In this document: positions 17,100 through 25,981 of the stretch, piece after piece
How positions within the stretch are numbered: position 1 is the first letter of the stretch
Layout of the letters: each line of letters begins with the position of its first letter
Assembly: GCA_934636105.1 (NCBI GenBank)
Contig: CAKTZR010000001.1
Coordinates: 186,001 to 250,000 of the forward strand
Source: an uncultured Clostridia bacterium
Lineage (GTDB): Bacteria > Bacillota > Clostridia > Christensenellales > Aristaeellaceae
Direction: 5' to 3'
Length of the DNA stretch: 64,000 nucleotides
Translations under genes and position numbers: made by a program
The notes under the pieces: generated by a model
Database searches by the model: none
What the model saw: the letters and a program-made list of their open reading frames with translations, nothing else
Told to the model about the DNA's origin: nothing

Positions 17100-17128
17100 T
17101 TGCAAAAGTGATCGAATTTGAGTATAAT
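17100..17128 (+). promoter_or_regulatory. Vegetative promoter of ctsR-clpC
   Basis: TTGCAA (17100-17105), 17-base spacer, TATAAT (17123-17128). The predicted start of transcription falls inside the CtsR operator. Confidence 0.85.
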
Positions 17129-17135
17129 ATTGAAA

Positions 17136-17152
17136 GGTCAAAGATAGTTAAA
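17136..17152 (+). promoter_or_regulatory. CtsR operator
   Basis: GGTCAAA-GAT-AGTTAAA: two direct heptads with a 3-base spacer, matching the CtsR consensus GGTCAAA-N3-GGTCAAA in 12 of 14 positions. It overlaps the transcription start region, so binding would block initiation, as in autoregulated ctsR operons. A weaker GGTCAAG sits at 17091-17097. Confidence 0.82.
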
Positions 17153-17166
17153 TAGAGGTGTTACGC

Positions 17167-17646
17167 ATGAGGTTACTCAGCGATTCGATTGAAGATTTTA
17201 TCAAAGCGCTTATGGAAGATGAGCAGGATCAGCAGCAGGCGATTGAGCTTCGCCGAAACGAGCTGGCCGAGCATTTCCAATGCGCGCCGTCCCAGATCAA
17301 TTATGTCCTCGCGACGCGCTTCACGCCCGATCACGGTTATGTGATCGAGTCTCGTCGCGGCGGCGGCGGCTACATCCGCATTATGCGGCTGGCTTCCACC
17401 AGCAGAGCGGAACTGCTTCAGTCTCTCTATCAGCGCATCGGCATGTCCATCAGTTCGGCAGACGCGATGAAAATCGTCGATCATCTGGAAAGCGAGAAAA
17501 TCGTTTCATCAGATGAAGCCAAGCTGATGAAAGCGGCGCTTTCGCCGCAGGCGGTTCCACTGCCGCTGACCATGAAGGATGCGCTGTGCGCCGGCACATT
17601 GCGCAGTATGATTCTTGCTTTGGCCAAGCGTCGCCCGAGCGCCTAA
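17167..17646 (+). CDS. ctsR: CtsR, repressor of class III heat-shock genes
   Basis: Dimeric winged-helix repressor that releases clp promoters on heat or protein stress. The 159 residues show the family N terminus (LSDSIEDFIKALMED), the helix-turn-helix around ELAEHFQCAPSQINYVL and the tetraglycine wing RGGGGYIRIMR that acts as thermosensor. The ATG at 17167 is preferred over a GTG at 17158 because the ribosome site AGAGGTG overlaps the latter. clpC follows directly. mcsA and mcsB, which usually sit between ctsR and clpC and counteract CtsR, are absent here. Confidence 0.93.
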   Translation: MRLLSDSIEDFIKALMEDEQDQQQAIELRRNELAEHFQCAPSQINYVLATRFTPDHGYVIESRRGGGGYIRIMRLASTSRAELLQSLYQRIGMSISSADAMKIVDHLESEKIVSSDEAKLMKAALSPQAVPLPLTMKDALCAGTLRSMILALAKRRPSA

Positions 17647-17658
17647 TCCGTTCGGGCG
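17632..17658 (+). other. Inverted repeat just upstream of the clpC ribosome site
   Basis: CGCCCGA (17632-17638) and TCGGGCG (17652-17658) are perfect complements, spanning the ctsR stop and ending 4 bases before AAGGAGG. No T run follows, so it is not a terminator. It may affect clpC translation or mRNA processing. Confidence 0.5.
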
Positions 17659-17677
17659 GGCAAGGAGGTATACCATT

Positions 17678-20065
17678 TTGTTGAATGTTCCCAATGTTTT
17701 TACACAGGGCGCCATGAAGGCCCTGGTTCAGGCGCAGATCAGCGCCGCATCGATGGGACATGAGAAGATGGGCACAGGCCATCTTCTTTGCGGTCTCTGC
17801 CGGGGCGGCGACGAATTGACCCGCTGTATTCTTGGCGATTTGACGGCCAGTGAAATTGAAGAAGAAGTTTTGCATCATGTCGGCCGCGGCGAAGTCGGCT
17901 TTTCCCGTGTGACAGGCTTGACGGCGCATGCCCAGCGCGCGCTCCTGCGCGCGGTTTCCTATGCGAATCCCGACAAAAAAATTCTGGCGGGTATCGCACA
18001 TATCTGGCAGGAACTCTTGTATGAAGACGGCTGCACGGCGCTGAATGTGCTCGCTTCGCTTGGCTATACCGTTGACGCTATGCGCACGGCACTGCTGAAC
18101 GCCGTCGGCGAAATTGAGCGGCCGCTTCAAGCCAAGCGCATTGCTGCCTCGTCCGAGCCGATTTCTCAACAGGAGGCAGCTTCTGCGCAGCAGAGTGCGA
18201 AGAATGCGCAAAATGGCGAAAGCAAGCCGGAGGAAGAACCGCTGGAGGCTTATGCGCGCAATCTGACACAGGCGGCGGCTCGACACGAGCTGGAGCCGCT
18301 GATTGGCCGGGAAGACGAATTGGAGGCCATGGTTCAAATTCTCGGCAAGAAGATGAAGAATAACCCGTTGCTGCTGGGCGAGCCCGGCGTGGGCAAGTCG
18401 GCGCTGGCAGAAGGTTTGGCCATGCGCATTGCTAACCGCGATGTGCCGCCGTCTCTGCTCGGTACGCAGATTTACGCATTGGATTTGGCGCTGCTCGTTG
18501 CCGGAACCAAGTACCGCGGCGAGTTTGAGGAACGAATCAAAGGTGTCGTTTCATCCGCTCAGGAGCGTGGCAACGTCATTTTGTTCATCGATGAACTGCA
18601 TACGCTGATTGGCGCGGGCAGCAGCTCAGAAGGCACGCTGGACGCTGCGAATATTTTGAAACCCGCTTTGGCGCGCGGCACGCTGCGCGTCATCGGTGCG
18701 ACGACCTATAAGGAATATCGTAAATATATTGAAAAAGACGCTGCGCTTGCCCGTCGTTTCCAGCGCATTGATGTGCATGAGCCGAGCAAGGCGCAGACGC
18801 TCGAAATCCTTAGCGGTCTGCGTGAGCGATATGAAAATTTCCATCATGTCGAAATTTCCGATGAAGCACTGATTTCTGCGGTGGAGCTTTCTTCGCGTTA
18901 CGTAACGGATCGTTTCATGCCGGATAAGGCCATCGATTTGATCGATGAAGCTGCATCCATGGCTAACGTGGAGCTTTGGAAGCGCAGCGAAACAGAGGAA
19001 ACGCTTGAAAATGAAGCTATCAGTCTTCCGAGCGCTGTCATTAAAGAAGACGAAATCGCGAAAGTCATCGCCCAATGGACGGGCGTTCCGGTTGAGCGCA
19101 TCGGTGTGGATAATCAACAGGATATTCTCACCTTGGAGGAGCGGCTTTCCAAACGCGTCATCGGCCAAGGCGAAGCCATTTCCGCGATTGCAAAATCGCT
19201 TCGCCGCGCGCGCGCCGGGCTTAATGATCCGACCAGGCCGCTGGGCGTGTTTATGCTCCTTGGGCCGTCCGGCGTAGGCAAAACCGAACTTTGCAAAGCG
19301 TTGAGTGAAACGTTGTTTGGCAGCGAAGATGCGCTGATTCGTGTGGATATGTCCGAATACAGCGAAGAAGCGACTGCTTCCCGGCTCATCGGTTCGCCGC
19401 CCGGATATGTGGGATATGGCGACGGCGGGCAGTTGACCGACGCTGTGCTCAAGCGTCCATACAGCGTAGTGCTGTTTGATGAAATCGAAAAAGCGCATCC
19501 GAAGATTTTCAGCCTGCTTTTGCAGCTTCTAGATGACGGACAGCTGACCGACAGCGTAGGCCGGAAGGTCAATTTCAAAAACACGATTGTCGTCATGACT
19601 TCCAATACGGGCGTATCGTTTGAAATGGATAAGAGGCTCGGTTTTACAGGTTCGAAGACGGATGATACGCCGACATTGAGCCATCGCCGTGCCATTATGG
19701 CGCAAGTCAAGCAGACTTTTCGTCCGGAATTTCTCGGTCGAATCGACGAAATGATCGTGATGAACAGCCTGACGCAGGAGGACGGCGCAAAGATTGCAGC
19801 GCTGATGCTCGAAAAGATCAAAGAACGGATGCAGCTTCGTGGAATTACGCTGCTTTATGACGAACAGGTGGCCATGCTGCTGGCTCAGCGCGGCGTCAGC
19901 GAAATGAGCGGCGCGCGGAATCTGCGGCGCGTCATTGCCGAGCAGGTGGAAGACCCGCTCAGCGAATGGATTCTGCGCGGAAAAGCGGATGGCGAAGTGC
20001 ATTTGCGCGTTGAGCGCGGCGAAATCATCGTTGTCGGCGCGCATGAAGCGCTTGCGCCAGCCTGA
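17678..20065 (+). CDS. clpC: ClpC-type AAA+ unfoldase lacking the M-domain
   Basis: Hexameric unfoldase that feeds substrates to ClpP. In 795 residues it has the Clp N-domain, AAA1 (GEPGVGKSALAEG, FIDELHTLIGAG), AAA2 (GPSGVGKTEL, LFDEIEKAH) and an LGF tripeptide at about 19639, matching the ClpP-docking loop. Between AAA1 (DLIDEAASMA) and IAKVIAQWTGVPVERI there are only about 30 residues, whereas ClpC proteins normally carry an M-domain coiled coil with a UVR motif there. That region binds the MecA and McsB adaptors. The TTG at 17678 is the best start: AGGAGG lies 9 bases upstream and the N-domain begins LNVPNVFTQGAMKAL. The CtsR context makes it clpC, though the domain order resembles ClpA. 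Confidence 0.88.
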   Translation: MLNVPNVFTQGAMKALVQAQISAASMGHEKMGTGHLLCGLCRGGDELTRCILGDLTASEIEEEVLHHVGRGEVGFSRVTGLTAHAQRALLRAVSYANPDKKILAGIAHIWQELLYEDGCTALNVLASLGYTVDAMRTALLNAVGEIERPLQAKRIAASSEPISQQEAASAQQSAKNAQNGESKPEEEPLEAYARNLTQAAARHELEPLIGREDELEAMVQILGKKMKNNPLLLGEPGVGKSALAEGLAMRIANRDVPPSLLGTQIYALDLALLVAGTKYRGEFEERIKGVVSSAQERGNVILFIDELHTLIGAGSSSEGTLDAANILKPALARGTLRVIGATTYKEYRKYIEKDAALARRFQRIDVHEPSKAQTLEILSGLRERYENFHHVEISDEALISAVELSSRYVTDRFMPDKAIDLIDEAASMANVELWKRSETEETLENEAISLPSAVIKEDEIAKVIAQWTGVPVERIGVDNQQDILTLEERLSKRVIGQGEAISAIAKSLRRARAGLNDPTRPLGVFMLLGPSGVGKTELCKALSETLFGSEDALIRVDMSEYSEEATASRLIGSPPGYVGYGDGGQLTDAVLKRPYSVVLFDEIEKAHPKIFSLLLQLLDDGQLTDSVGRKVNFKNTIVVMTSNTGVSFEMDKRLGFTGSKTDDTPTLSHRRAIMAQVKQTFRPEFLGRIDEMIVMNSLTQEDGAKIAALMLEKIKERMQLRGITLLYDEQVAMLLAQRGVSEMSGARNLRRVIAEQVEDPLSEWILRGKADGEVHLRVERGEIIVVGAHEALAPA

Positions 20066-20077
20066 TTGTTTGAATTG

Positions 20078-20120
20078 AAAGAAGGGTTTTTCCCAGTGAG
20101 GGGAGGAAATCCCTTCTTTT
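20078..20120 (+). terminator. Rho-independent terminator of ctsR-clpC
   Basis: AAAGAAGGG (20078-20086) pairs with CCCTTCTTT (20111-20119) and runs into TTTT. The 24-base interior can fold further. Confidence 0.78.
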
Positions 20121-20142
20121 ATTGTATCGCGTAAAAAATGCC

Positions 20143-20171
20143 TTGCGCGCAGCATGAATCTGCTATAAAAT
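20143..20171 (+). promoter_or_regulatory. Promoter of the Wzy-like/mrfAB unit
   Basis: TTGCGC (20143-20148), 17-base spacer, TAAAAT (20166-20171), 41 bases before the GTG start at 20213. Confidence 0.6.
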
Positions 20172-20212
20172 AGAAGTGGAATTGCATTTTCTGTAAAAAA
20201 GGAGTCCCTGTT

Positions 20213-21781
20213 GTGGATATGAATCAGAAACAAACAGCTTTACATAAAACATGGATGCGTCTGCCGGAGATTGTCGCATTTTGCTGTGCGGTGCTTATGC
20301 TCTGCGTCGTTCCGCTTTACTTCGACAACGCTTTTTTTAATATCAACCGATGCAAGGTGAATCTGATTCGGACGGTTGTGCCGTGGCTTTGCGCGCTTAT
20401 GGCGTTGTTTTTGCTCGAAAAGCGCATGCTTTTCAAAACAGCCATCTTCGAAAAGCCGCTTGCTTCGGATGCCGCCATGGGGCTTTTTTTGTTCGCCTGC
20501 ATCATTTCCTGCGCCATGCAGGGGTTTGGTGAAAGCGTCATGGAGGGAACGAATGGGCGGAGTCTTGGTCTATGGCTGATGCTGTGTCTGGGCGGCGCAT
20601 ATTACGTGATTGCGCTGGGGCAGTTAGATGGACGATTTGTGACGGGTCTCATGCTGATCTGCGCGACGCTCTGCGCAGGCCTGGGCATTCTCAATGGCGC
20701 AGGCCTGGATCCACTCGGCTTTTATCAGGGCATCAAAAAGGGACAAGAGATCATGTTCTTTTCGACCATCGGCAATTTCGATTTTTTCGGCACTTATCTG
20801 GTGATGATGTTCGGCGTTGCGTTGGGCATTCTGCTTTTTGCGAACAGCACAGTTAAGCGGATTCTCGCCGCTATCAGCGCTATTGTGCTGGCGCTGGGCA
20901 TGATTGTTTCCAGAACGGACAGCGCGCTGGTCGGCATGCTTTTGATTTGTTTGACGCTTTTTGCGCTTTCCGGCGGTCAATTTATGCGCATGGCCTGCGC
21001 TTCAGCCCTGTCGGCGGTATGTTTTGCGCTGCTCCCCGTCGGTCGCCTTTTGCTGAGCATCAGTCCGTATCAGCCGGAAATGGACGGCCTTTCGCGTATG
21101 CTGCTTGAAACGCATGCGGCGCAGGTGTTTTCTGCCGTCTTTCTACTAATCACCGTTCTTTTCGCCGTGCTGAATCAACGCGGCGTTCGCGCACCGAGCC
21201 GCCGTTTCATGGCGCGTATGATCCTGATTTTTTTACTTGCGGCGGTTGCAGTATTCCTCGCGGTAGTTGTCTGGTTTACCGTGTATGCCCCGGAAGCCGA
21301 TTTGGGCAGTTTGGCTTCGCTGCTTCGTTTTGACGATATGTGGGGCAGTGTGCGCGGTTTTGTGTATAAGCGTTCACTGCGAGCATTCAACGATTACACG
21401 CTGACCGAAAAGCTCTTTGGTCGCGGTTTAGGGCAGACACTCACCATTTTGACGCCCTATTGCGACAATCAGGCCGCCATCGACGCTGCAGGCGGAGTGT
21501 TTACCGACGCACATTGCCAGCCACTGCAATTTCTTTTGACATGCGGTCTTGTCGGCACGGTGGCGTTTCTCGCGTTTTATCTATTCATGATGTTCGCATT
21601 GATCAAACGGATGAAAAATGATCCGCTGCTTTGCGGCTGTTTCGCCGCGCTGGTGGGCTATTGGGTTGTGATGCTGCTCAACGTCGCGCAGCCGATTCTG
21701 CTTTCAACCTACTTTCCTTTGTGCGCTCTCGCCTTGTCTCGCATGCGCCGATTGACGAAAGGAGCGACCTATGAATCTTGA
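20213..21781 (+). CDS. Polytopic membrane protein, O-antigen ligase/Wzy-like
   Basis: Large integral membrane protein of 522 residues with about 11 hydrophobic segments. One long extracytoplasmic loop (about 375-440) contains LFGRGLGQTL, the kind of loop found in O-antigen ligase/polymerase (Wzy_C-like) proteins. Those join glycan units to lipid or protein acceptors outside the membrane. The GTG at 20213 lies 8 bases after AAAAAAGGAG; an ATG at 20219 is possible. It overlaps the helicase gene by 11 bases, although no functional link is obvious. No other glycan genes adjoin it, so the substrate is unknown. Confidence 0.65.
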   Translation: MDMNQKQTALHKTWMRLPEIVAFCCAVLMLCVVPLYFDNAFFNINRCKVNLIRTVVPWLCALMALFLLEKRMLFKTAIFEKPLASDAAMGLFLFACIISCAMQGFGESVMEGTNGRSLGLWLMLCLGGAYYVIALGQLDGRFVTGLMLICATLCAGLGILNGAGLDPLGFYQGIKKGQEIMFFSTIGNFDFFGTYLVMMFGVALGILLFANSTVKRILAAISAIVLALGMIVSRTDSALVGMLLICLTLFALSGGQFMRMACASALSAVCFALLPVGRLLLSISPYQPEMDGLSRMLLETHAAQVFSAVFLLITVLFAVLNQRGVRAPSRRFMARMILIFLLAAVAVFLAVVVWFTVYAPEADLGSLASLLRFDDMWGSVRGFVYKRSLRAFNDYTLTEKLFGRGLGQTLTILTPYCDNQAAIDAAGGVFTDAHCQPLQFLLTCGLVGTVAFLAFYLFMMFALIKRMKNDPLLCGCFAALVGYWVVMLLNVAQPILLSTYFPLCALALSRMRRLTKGATYES

Positions 21782-24041
21782 ACAACTGATTGGCCGCTTG
21801 AAGCAAACGCCGGATTTTATGGAAAACGTGACCCATTGGGAAACCATTCCGGCGAAAGAGGCTGTTTTCGCGCCTTTTCCCGAAACGCTGGATAGCCGAC
21901 TGCCCCCGGTTCTGGCCGCAAGAGGCGTTTATCAGCTATACAGCCATCAGCGTGCAGCGTTTGACCATGTCGAAGCGGGGAAGGATATCTGCGTGGTTAC
22001 GCCTACGGCATCGGGAAAAACCATGTGTTATAATCTTCCGGTGCTCAACGCCATTCTCAAAAACAGCGACGCGCGGGCGCTTTATCTGTTTCCGACCAAA
22101 GCGCTTTCGGCGGATCAAGTTTCCGAATTATATGAGCTGATCGAAGCGATGGACGTGGATGTAAAGACGTTCACCTACGACGGCGATACGCCCGCCGCGG
22201 CGCGCAGGCAGGTGCGTCAGGCAGGACACATCGTCGTCACCAATCCCGATATGCTGCATTCCGGCATTCTGCCGCATCATACGAAGTGGGTAAAGCTGTT
22301 TGAAAACCTGAAATATGTCGTCATCGATGAGATTCACGCGTATCGCGGCGTGTTCGGTTCCAATCTGGCAAACGTCATTCGCAGATTGACGCGGCTCTGC
22401 AAATTTTACGGCTCGAATCCGCAATTCATCTGCTGCTCGGCTACTATTGCCAATCCGGGTGAATTGGCTTCCACGTTAATCGGCCGTCCTGTGGACGTAA
22501 TCGACAAAAGCGGTGCAGCCAGCGGCGAAAAGCACATTGTTTTTTATAATCCACCCGTCGTCAACAAGCAGCTGGGCATTCGCAAATCCGTCCTGCAGGA
22601 AACGCTGCATATCGCTTCCGTGCTGGTGGATAATGACATTTCTACGATTGTTTTCGGCAAATCGCGCCTGACGGTCGAAGTATTAACGAGGCATTTGAAG
22701 GAGCGGGTTAAAGACCCCTTCGGCAATGCAGGACGTGTGCGCGGCTATCGCGGCGGTTATCTGCCCACGCTCAGACGCGAAATTGAGCGCGGTCTGCGCA
22801 AAGGCGAAATTCGGGCGGTGGTTTCCACGAACGCGCTGGAGCTGGGCATCGATATCGGTCAGCTGGACGCCTGCGTGCTGTGCGGCTATCCCGGATCGAT
22901 TGCCAGCACATGGCAGGAAGCCGGACGGGCAGGGCGGCGCAAAAATACTGCGTTGACCATTTTAGTGGCTTCGTCGTCGGCGCTGGATCAATACATCGTC
23001 AATCATCCGGAGTATTTCTTTACGCGTTCGCCGGAGAATGCGCTGGTGCATCCCGATAACCTCTATGTGCTGCTCGGCCATGTCAAGTGTGCGGCTTATG
23101 AGCTGCCGTTTGAAGAAGGTGAAAGTTATGCGCAGGGCGTATCCACCAAGGAATTGCTGGATTATCTCTGCGAGGAGCATATTCTGAATTTGACGGGCGG
23201 TCGTTATTACTGGATGGCAGAAGAATTTCCGGCGGCCGACCTGTCGCTTCGCTCTGTGACCAGCGAAAATTTCCTGATTATCGACATCACAAGGCCGGAG
23301 CATCGCGTGGTGATCGGCGAAATGGATCGCTATACCGTGCCGATGCTGCTGCACGAGCACGCAATTTATATGCACGAGGGGCAGCAGTATCAGGTTGAAA
23401 AGCTGGATTTCACCGAAAAAAAGGCTTATGTCCGCAGTGTGGATGTGGATTATTACACCGACGCGGATTTGAACACCAGCGTCAAAGTGCTCGACGTGCT
23501 CAAGGAGCAGCCGCTTGGCAACGGTTCGCTGGCTTTCGGCGAAGTGCTTGTGACGTGGCTGGTGACGATGTTCAAAAAATTCAAACTGGATACGCAGGAA
23601 ACGCTGGGCTTCGGCCCGGTTGATCTGCCGGAACTCGAAATGCCGACCAACGCCTGCTGGTGGGCGCTTGATGAAAGCATCACGTCCGGACTTTCCATGG
23701 ATGATTTGCAGGGCGGCATGCTTGGCGTTGCCAATGCGCTTCGGCAGATCATTCCGCTCTATTTGATGTGTTCGCCGCGGGATATCTGCGTACAATATCG
23801 CGTGCGCGATCCATTTACAAAACTGCCGACGCTGCTGGTCTTTGACAACTACGCGGGAGGAATCGGCTTGAGCGAACGCGTTTACGGCATGCGTTCGTTG
23901 ATTTTCAAAGATGTGCATGATTTGATTGCGCATTGCCCCTGCGAAGCAGGCTGCCCGTCCTGCACGGGGCCCAAAAATGAAGTGGGCGAGCACGGCAAAA
24001 AGACGGCGCTGCTGCTTACGGAAAGGCTGATGGCGCTATGA
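21771..24041 (+). CDS. mrfA: DEAD/DEAH-type DNA helicase MrfA (YprA family)
   Basis: Superfamily 2 helicase of the YprA/MrfA family, which in Bacillus subtilis repairs mitomycin C damage with MrfB. The 756 residues carry motif I TPTASGKT, DEIHAYRG (motif II), CSATIANP (motif III), helicase-C motifs including QEAGRAGRR (motif VI), and a C-terminal DUF1998-type region ending in a four-Cys site (CPCEAGCPSC). The ATG at 21771 follows AAAGGAGCGACCT. The next gene, with ATGA overlap, encodes the partner exonuclease, which strongly supports the assignment. Confidence 0.9.
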   Translation: MNLEQLIGRLKQTPDFMENVTHWETIPAKEAVFAPFPETLDSRLPPVLAARGVYQLYSHQRAAFDHVEAGKDICVVTPTASGKTMCYNLPVLNAILKNSDARALYLFPTKALSADQVSELYELIEAMDVDVKTFTYDGDTPAAARRQVRQAGHIVVTNPDMLHSGILPHHTKWVKLFENLKYVVIDEIHAYRGVFGSNLANVIRRLTRLCKFYGSNPQFICCSATIANPGELASTLIGRPVDVIDKSGAASGEKHIVFYNPPVVNKQLGIRKSVLQETLHIASVLVDNDISTIVFGKSRLTVEVLTRHLKERVKDPFGNAGRVRGYRGGYLPTLRREIERGLRKGEIRAVVSTNALELGIDIGQLDACVLCGYPGSIASTWQEAGRAGRRKNTALTILVASSSALDQYIVNHPEYFFTRSPENALVHPDNLYVLLGHVKCAAYELPFEEGESYAQGVSTKELLDYLCEEHILNLTGGRYYWMAEEFPAADLSLRSVTSENFLIIDITRPEHRVVIGEMDRYTVPMLLHEHAIYMHEGQQYQVEKLDFTEKKAYVRSVDVDYYTDADLNTSVKVLDVLKEQPLGNGSLAFGEVLVTWLVTMFKKFKLDTQETLGFGPVDLPELEMPTNACWWALDESITSGLSMDDLQGGMLGVANALRQIIPLYLMCSPRDICVQYRVRDPFTKLPTLLVFDNYAGGIGLSERVYGMRSLIFKDVHDLIAHCPCEAGCPSCTGPKNEVGEHGKKTALLLTERLMAL

Positions 24042-25210
24042 GAGATTTGCGCCAGCGGCTGATGGACATCGCGAAAAGTTCCGAAAGCAAAAAGCCGACT
24101 TCCGTACCCGACGCGAAACCGAAAACAAACGATCAATTTTTCTGCCGGGAGGGTTTTGTGCCGCGCAGCGCGCTGGGGGATATCGACAGCGTGACGCTTG
24201 ACGATGTGCGCGCCTGCGATCCATACTTTGGCGGAGACAGCTGGAACACGGAACGCCTGCTTTTTCTCGATACGGAAACAACGGGGCTTAGCGGCGGCGC
24301 GGGCACGGTGGCGTTTGAAATTGGCGCGGGGTGGATCGAGCCGCGCGGTATGGTCATCCGGCAATATATCATACGGGATTACAGCCAGGAAGGGGACATG
24401 CTCCGCGATATCGCCAAGCTGATTGAGCAGGCAGATACCCTCGTCACCTTCAACGGAAAGAGCTTTGACCTGCCGCTGCTGGAATCGCGTATGGTGATGA
24501 ATCGCATTCGGGTGCATGTGACGGAGCGGCCGCATTTGGATTTGCTGCATGCCGCGCGGCGCGTCTATAAACTTCGGCTGGGGCGTTGCAATCTGACCAC
24601 GCTGGAAGAAGCTGTTTTGGGCAAAACGCGCTGTGACGATTTGCCGGGCGCGCAGGTGCCGGAACGCTATTTTACCTATTTGAAAACGGGAGAGTTTGCG
24701 TTGCTGGAAGACGTGCTGCGGCACAACTTTGACGATGTGCGCAGCCTGGCCGAGTTGACGGCGGTTATCTGTTCAGCTTACCGCCAGCCCGAAGAAATCC
24801 GTCACGAGCAGGATTTGCTTGGCGTCAGCAAAACGCTTTTGCGCGGCGGAAGAACCCATCAAGCGCGGACGTGCCTGAAAATTCTGGGACACAGCACCCT
24901 TGCGCCGCAGGCGCACCTGTACCTCGCTTCAAGCTATAAGCAGGGACGTGAATGGGACGAAGCCGCAGCGTTATGGAAAACCATGATCGTGCGCGGCGAA
25001 GGCGGCATATGGCCATATATCGAGCTGGCCAAATATGATGAGCATGTTCGTCGGGACTATGAAGGAGCGCTTCGCTGCGCAACGGCTGCGCTTCAATATG
25101 CGCTCAATACCGCGCCGTTAAGTGGAGAAGATGAGACGCAAACCGCGCTCATTTTAAAACGTATCGAACGATTGAAACGAAAACAAAAAGCACAACAGGG
25201 AGGCACATGA
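24038..25210 (+). CDS. mrfB: MrfB (YprB-like) DEDDh exonuclease with C-terminal TPR
   Basis: RNase H-fold 3'-5' exonuclease partner of MrfA. In 390 residues the DEDD acids are visible as LFLDTETTGL (motif I), NGKSFDLPLL (motif II) and HNFDDVRSL (motif III), with LDLLHAARRVY between. The last ~120 residues contain tetratricopeptide-like helices (ARTCLKILGHSTLAPQAHLY, YKQGREWDEAAALW). This is the same order as B. subtilis YprB. The start overlaps mrfA in ATGA. Confidence 0.88.
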   Translation: MRDLRQRLMDIAKSSESKKPTSVPDAKPKTNDQFFCREGFVPRSALGDIDSVTLDDVRACDPYFGGDSWNTERLLFLDTETTGLSGGAGTVAFEIGAGWIEPRGMVIRQYIIRDYSQEGDMLRDIAKLIEQADTLVTFNGKSFDLPLLESRMVMNRIRVHVTERPHLDLLHAARRVYKLRLGRCNLTTLEEAVLGKTRCDDLPGAQVPERYFTYLKTGEFALLEDVLRHNFDDVRSLAELTAVICSAYRQPEEIRHEQDLLGVSKTLLRGGRTHQARTCLKILGHSTLAPQAHLYLASSYKQGREWDEAAALWKTMIVRGEGGIWPYIELAKYDEHVRRDYEGALRCATAALQYALNTAPLSGEDETQTALILKRIERLKRKQKAQQGGT

Positions 25211-25908
25211 CCATGAGCTTTATGGGCAATATGATCGGCAACAAAGCGCTTGCCGCGCATGGCAAAAACGAATACGAAAAGGCCGTGCAGCTATATGACG
25301 AAGCCTATGAAAAAGGCATGGATAAACCGAGACTTCTTCGTGGATACAGCGTACTGCTGATTCGAACCGGACATTTTGACAAGGCGTTGGAGGTGCTCAA
25401 AAAAATCGAAGCCCTGCCGGGACTTACGCCTGCGGAAAAGACTGATCTGCATGTCAACTATGCCATCATTCTCTGGCAAAAGGGTCATCTGGATCGCGCG
25501 ATGGAAATTCTGGAAGACGAGTTCCGTCATCTGAAAAACGGCACGATGTACAGCATCATCGGCTACCTGAAAATCGAGCAGGGCGACGCGGATGCAGCGC
25601 TGGCTTTTAACAAAGAAGCTCTTGAATACGACGATACAGACGCCGTCTATCTGGATAACATGGGGCAGACATATTACCGCTTGGTCGGCGACAAAGAGAC
25701 TGCAAAAACCTACTTTGATCGTGCGATTGCGCAGAAACCGACGGCTATCGATACCAACTATTTCCTTTCACTGTACGATATTGAAGCGGGCGACACGGAA
25801 AAGGCCATTGAGCGGCTGAAAACGGCGCGCGGCGGTTTCTTCTCTCCGCTGAATTACGCCACGCCGGAAATGATCGACGCAAAGCTCGTGGAACTCGGCG
25901 CAAAATAA
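25207..25908 (+). CDS. Tetratricopeptide-repeat protein
   Basis: Cytoplasmic TPR protein of 233 residues with no signal peptide. About five helical pairs are visible, for example YEKAVQLYDEAYEKG, FDKALEVLKKIEAL, LDRAMEILEDEF and TEKAIERLKTA. The start ATG overlaps the mrfB stop (ATGA) and has CAGGGAGGCAC upstream, so it is translated with mrfAB. TPR modules bind partner proteins. A link with MrfB, whose own C terminus carries TPRs, is possible but unproven. Confidence 0.8.
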   Translation: MTMSFMGNMIGNKALAAHGKNEYEKAVQLYDEAYEKGMDKPRLLRGYSVLLIRTGHFDKALEVLKKIEALPGLTPAEKTDLHVNYAIILWQKGHLDRAMEILEDEFRHLKNGTMYSIIGYLKIEQGDADAALAFNKEALEYDDTDAVYLDNMGQTYYRLVGDKETAKTYFDRAIAQKPTAIDTNYFLSLYDIEAGDTEKAIERLKTARGGFFSPLNYATPEMIDAKLVELGAK

Positions 25909-25927
25909 TCGAGTGCAAAGCCATAGC

Positions 25928-25969
25928 AAAAAGGCGGCTTCCCGTCAAGCAAAGGGAAACCGTCTTTTT
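25928..25969. terminator. Bidirectional terminator between the TPR gene and clpB
   Basis: AAAAAGGCGG (25928-25937) pairs with CCGTCTTTTT (25960-25969), extended by TTCCC/GGGAA after one mismatch. A and T runs on either side suit both converging genes. Confidence 0.87.
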
Positions 25970-25981
25970 GTTATGGATTTT

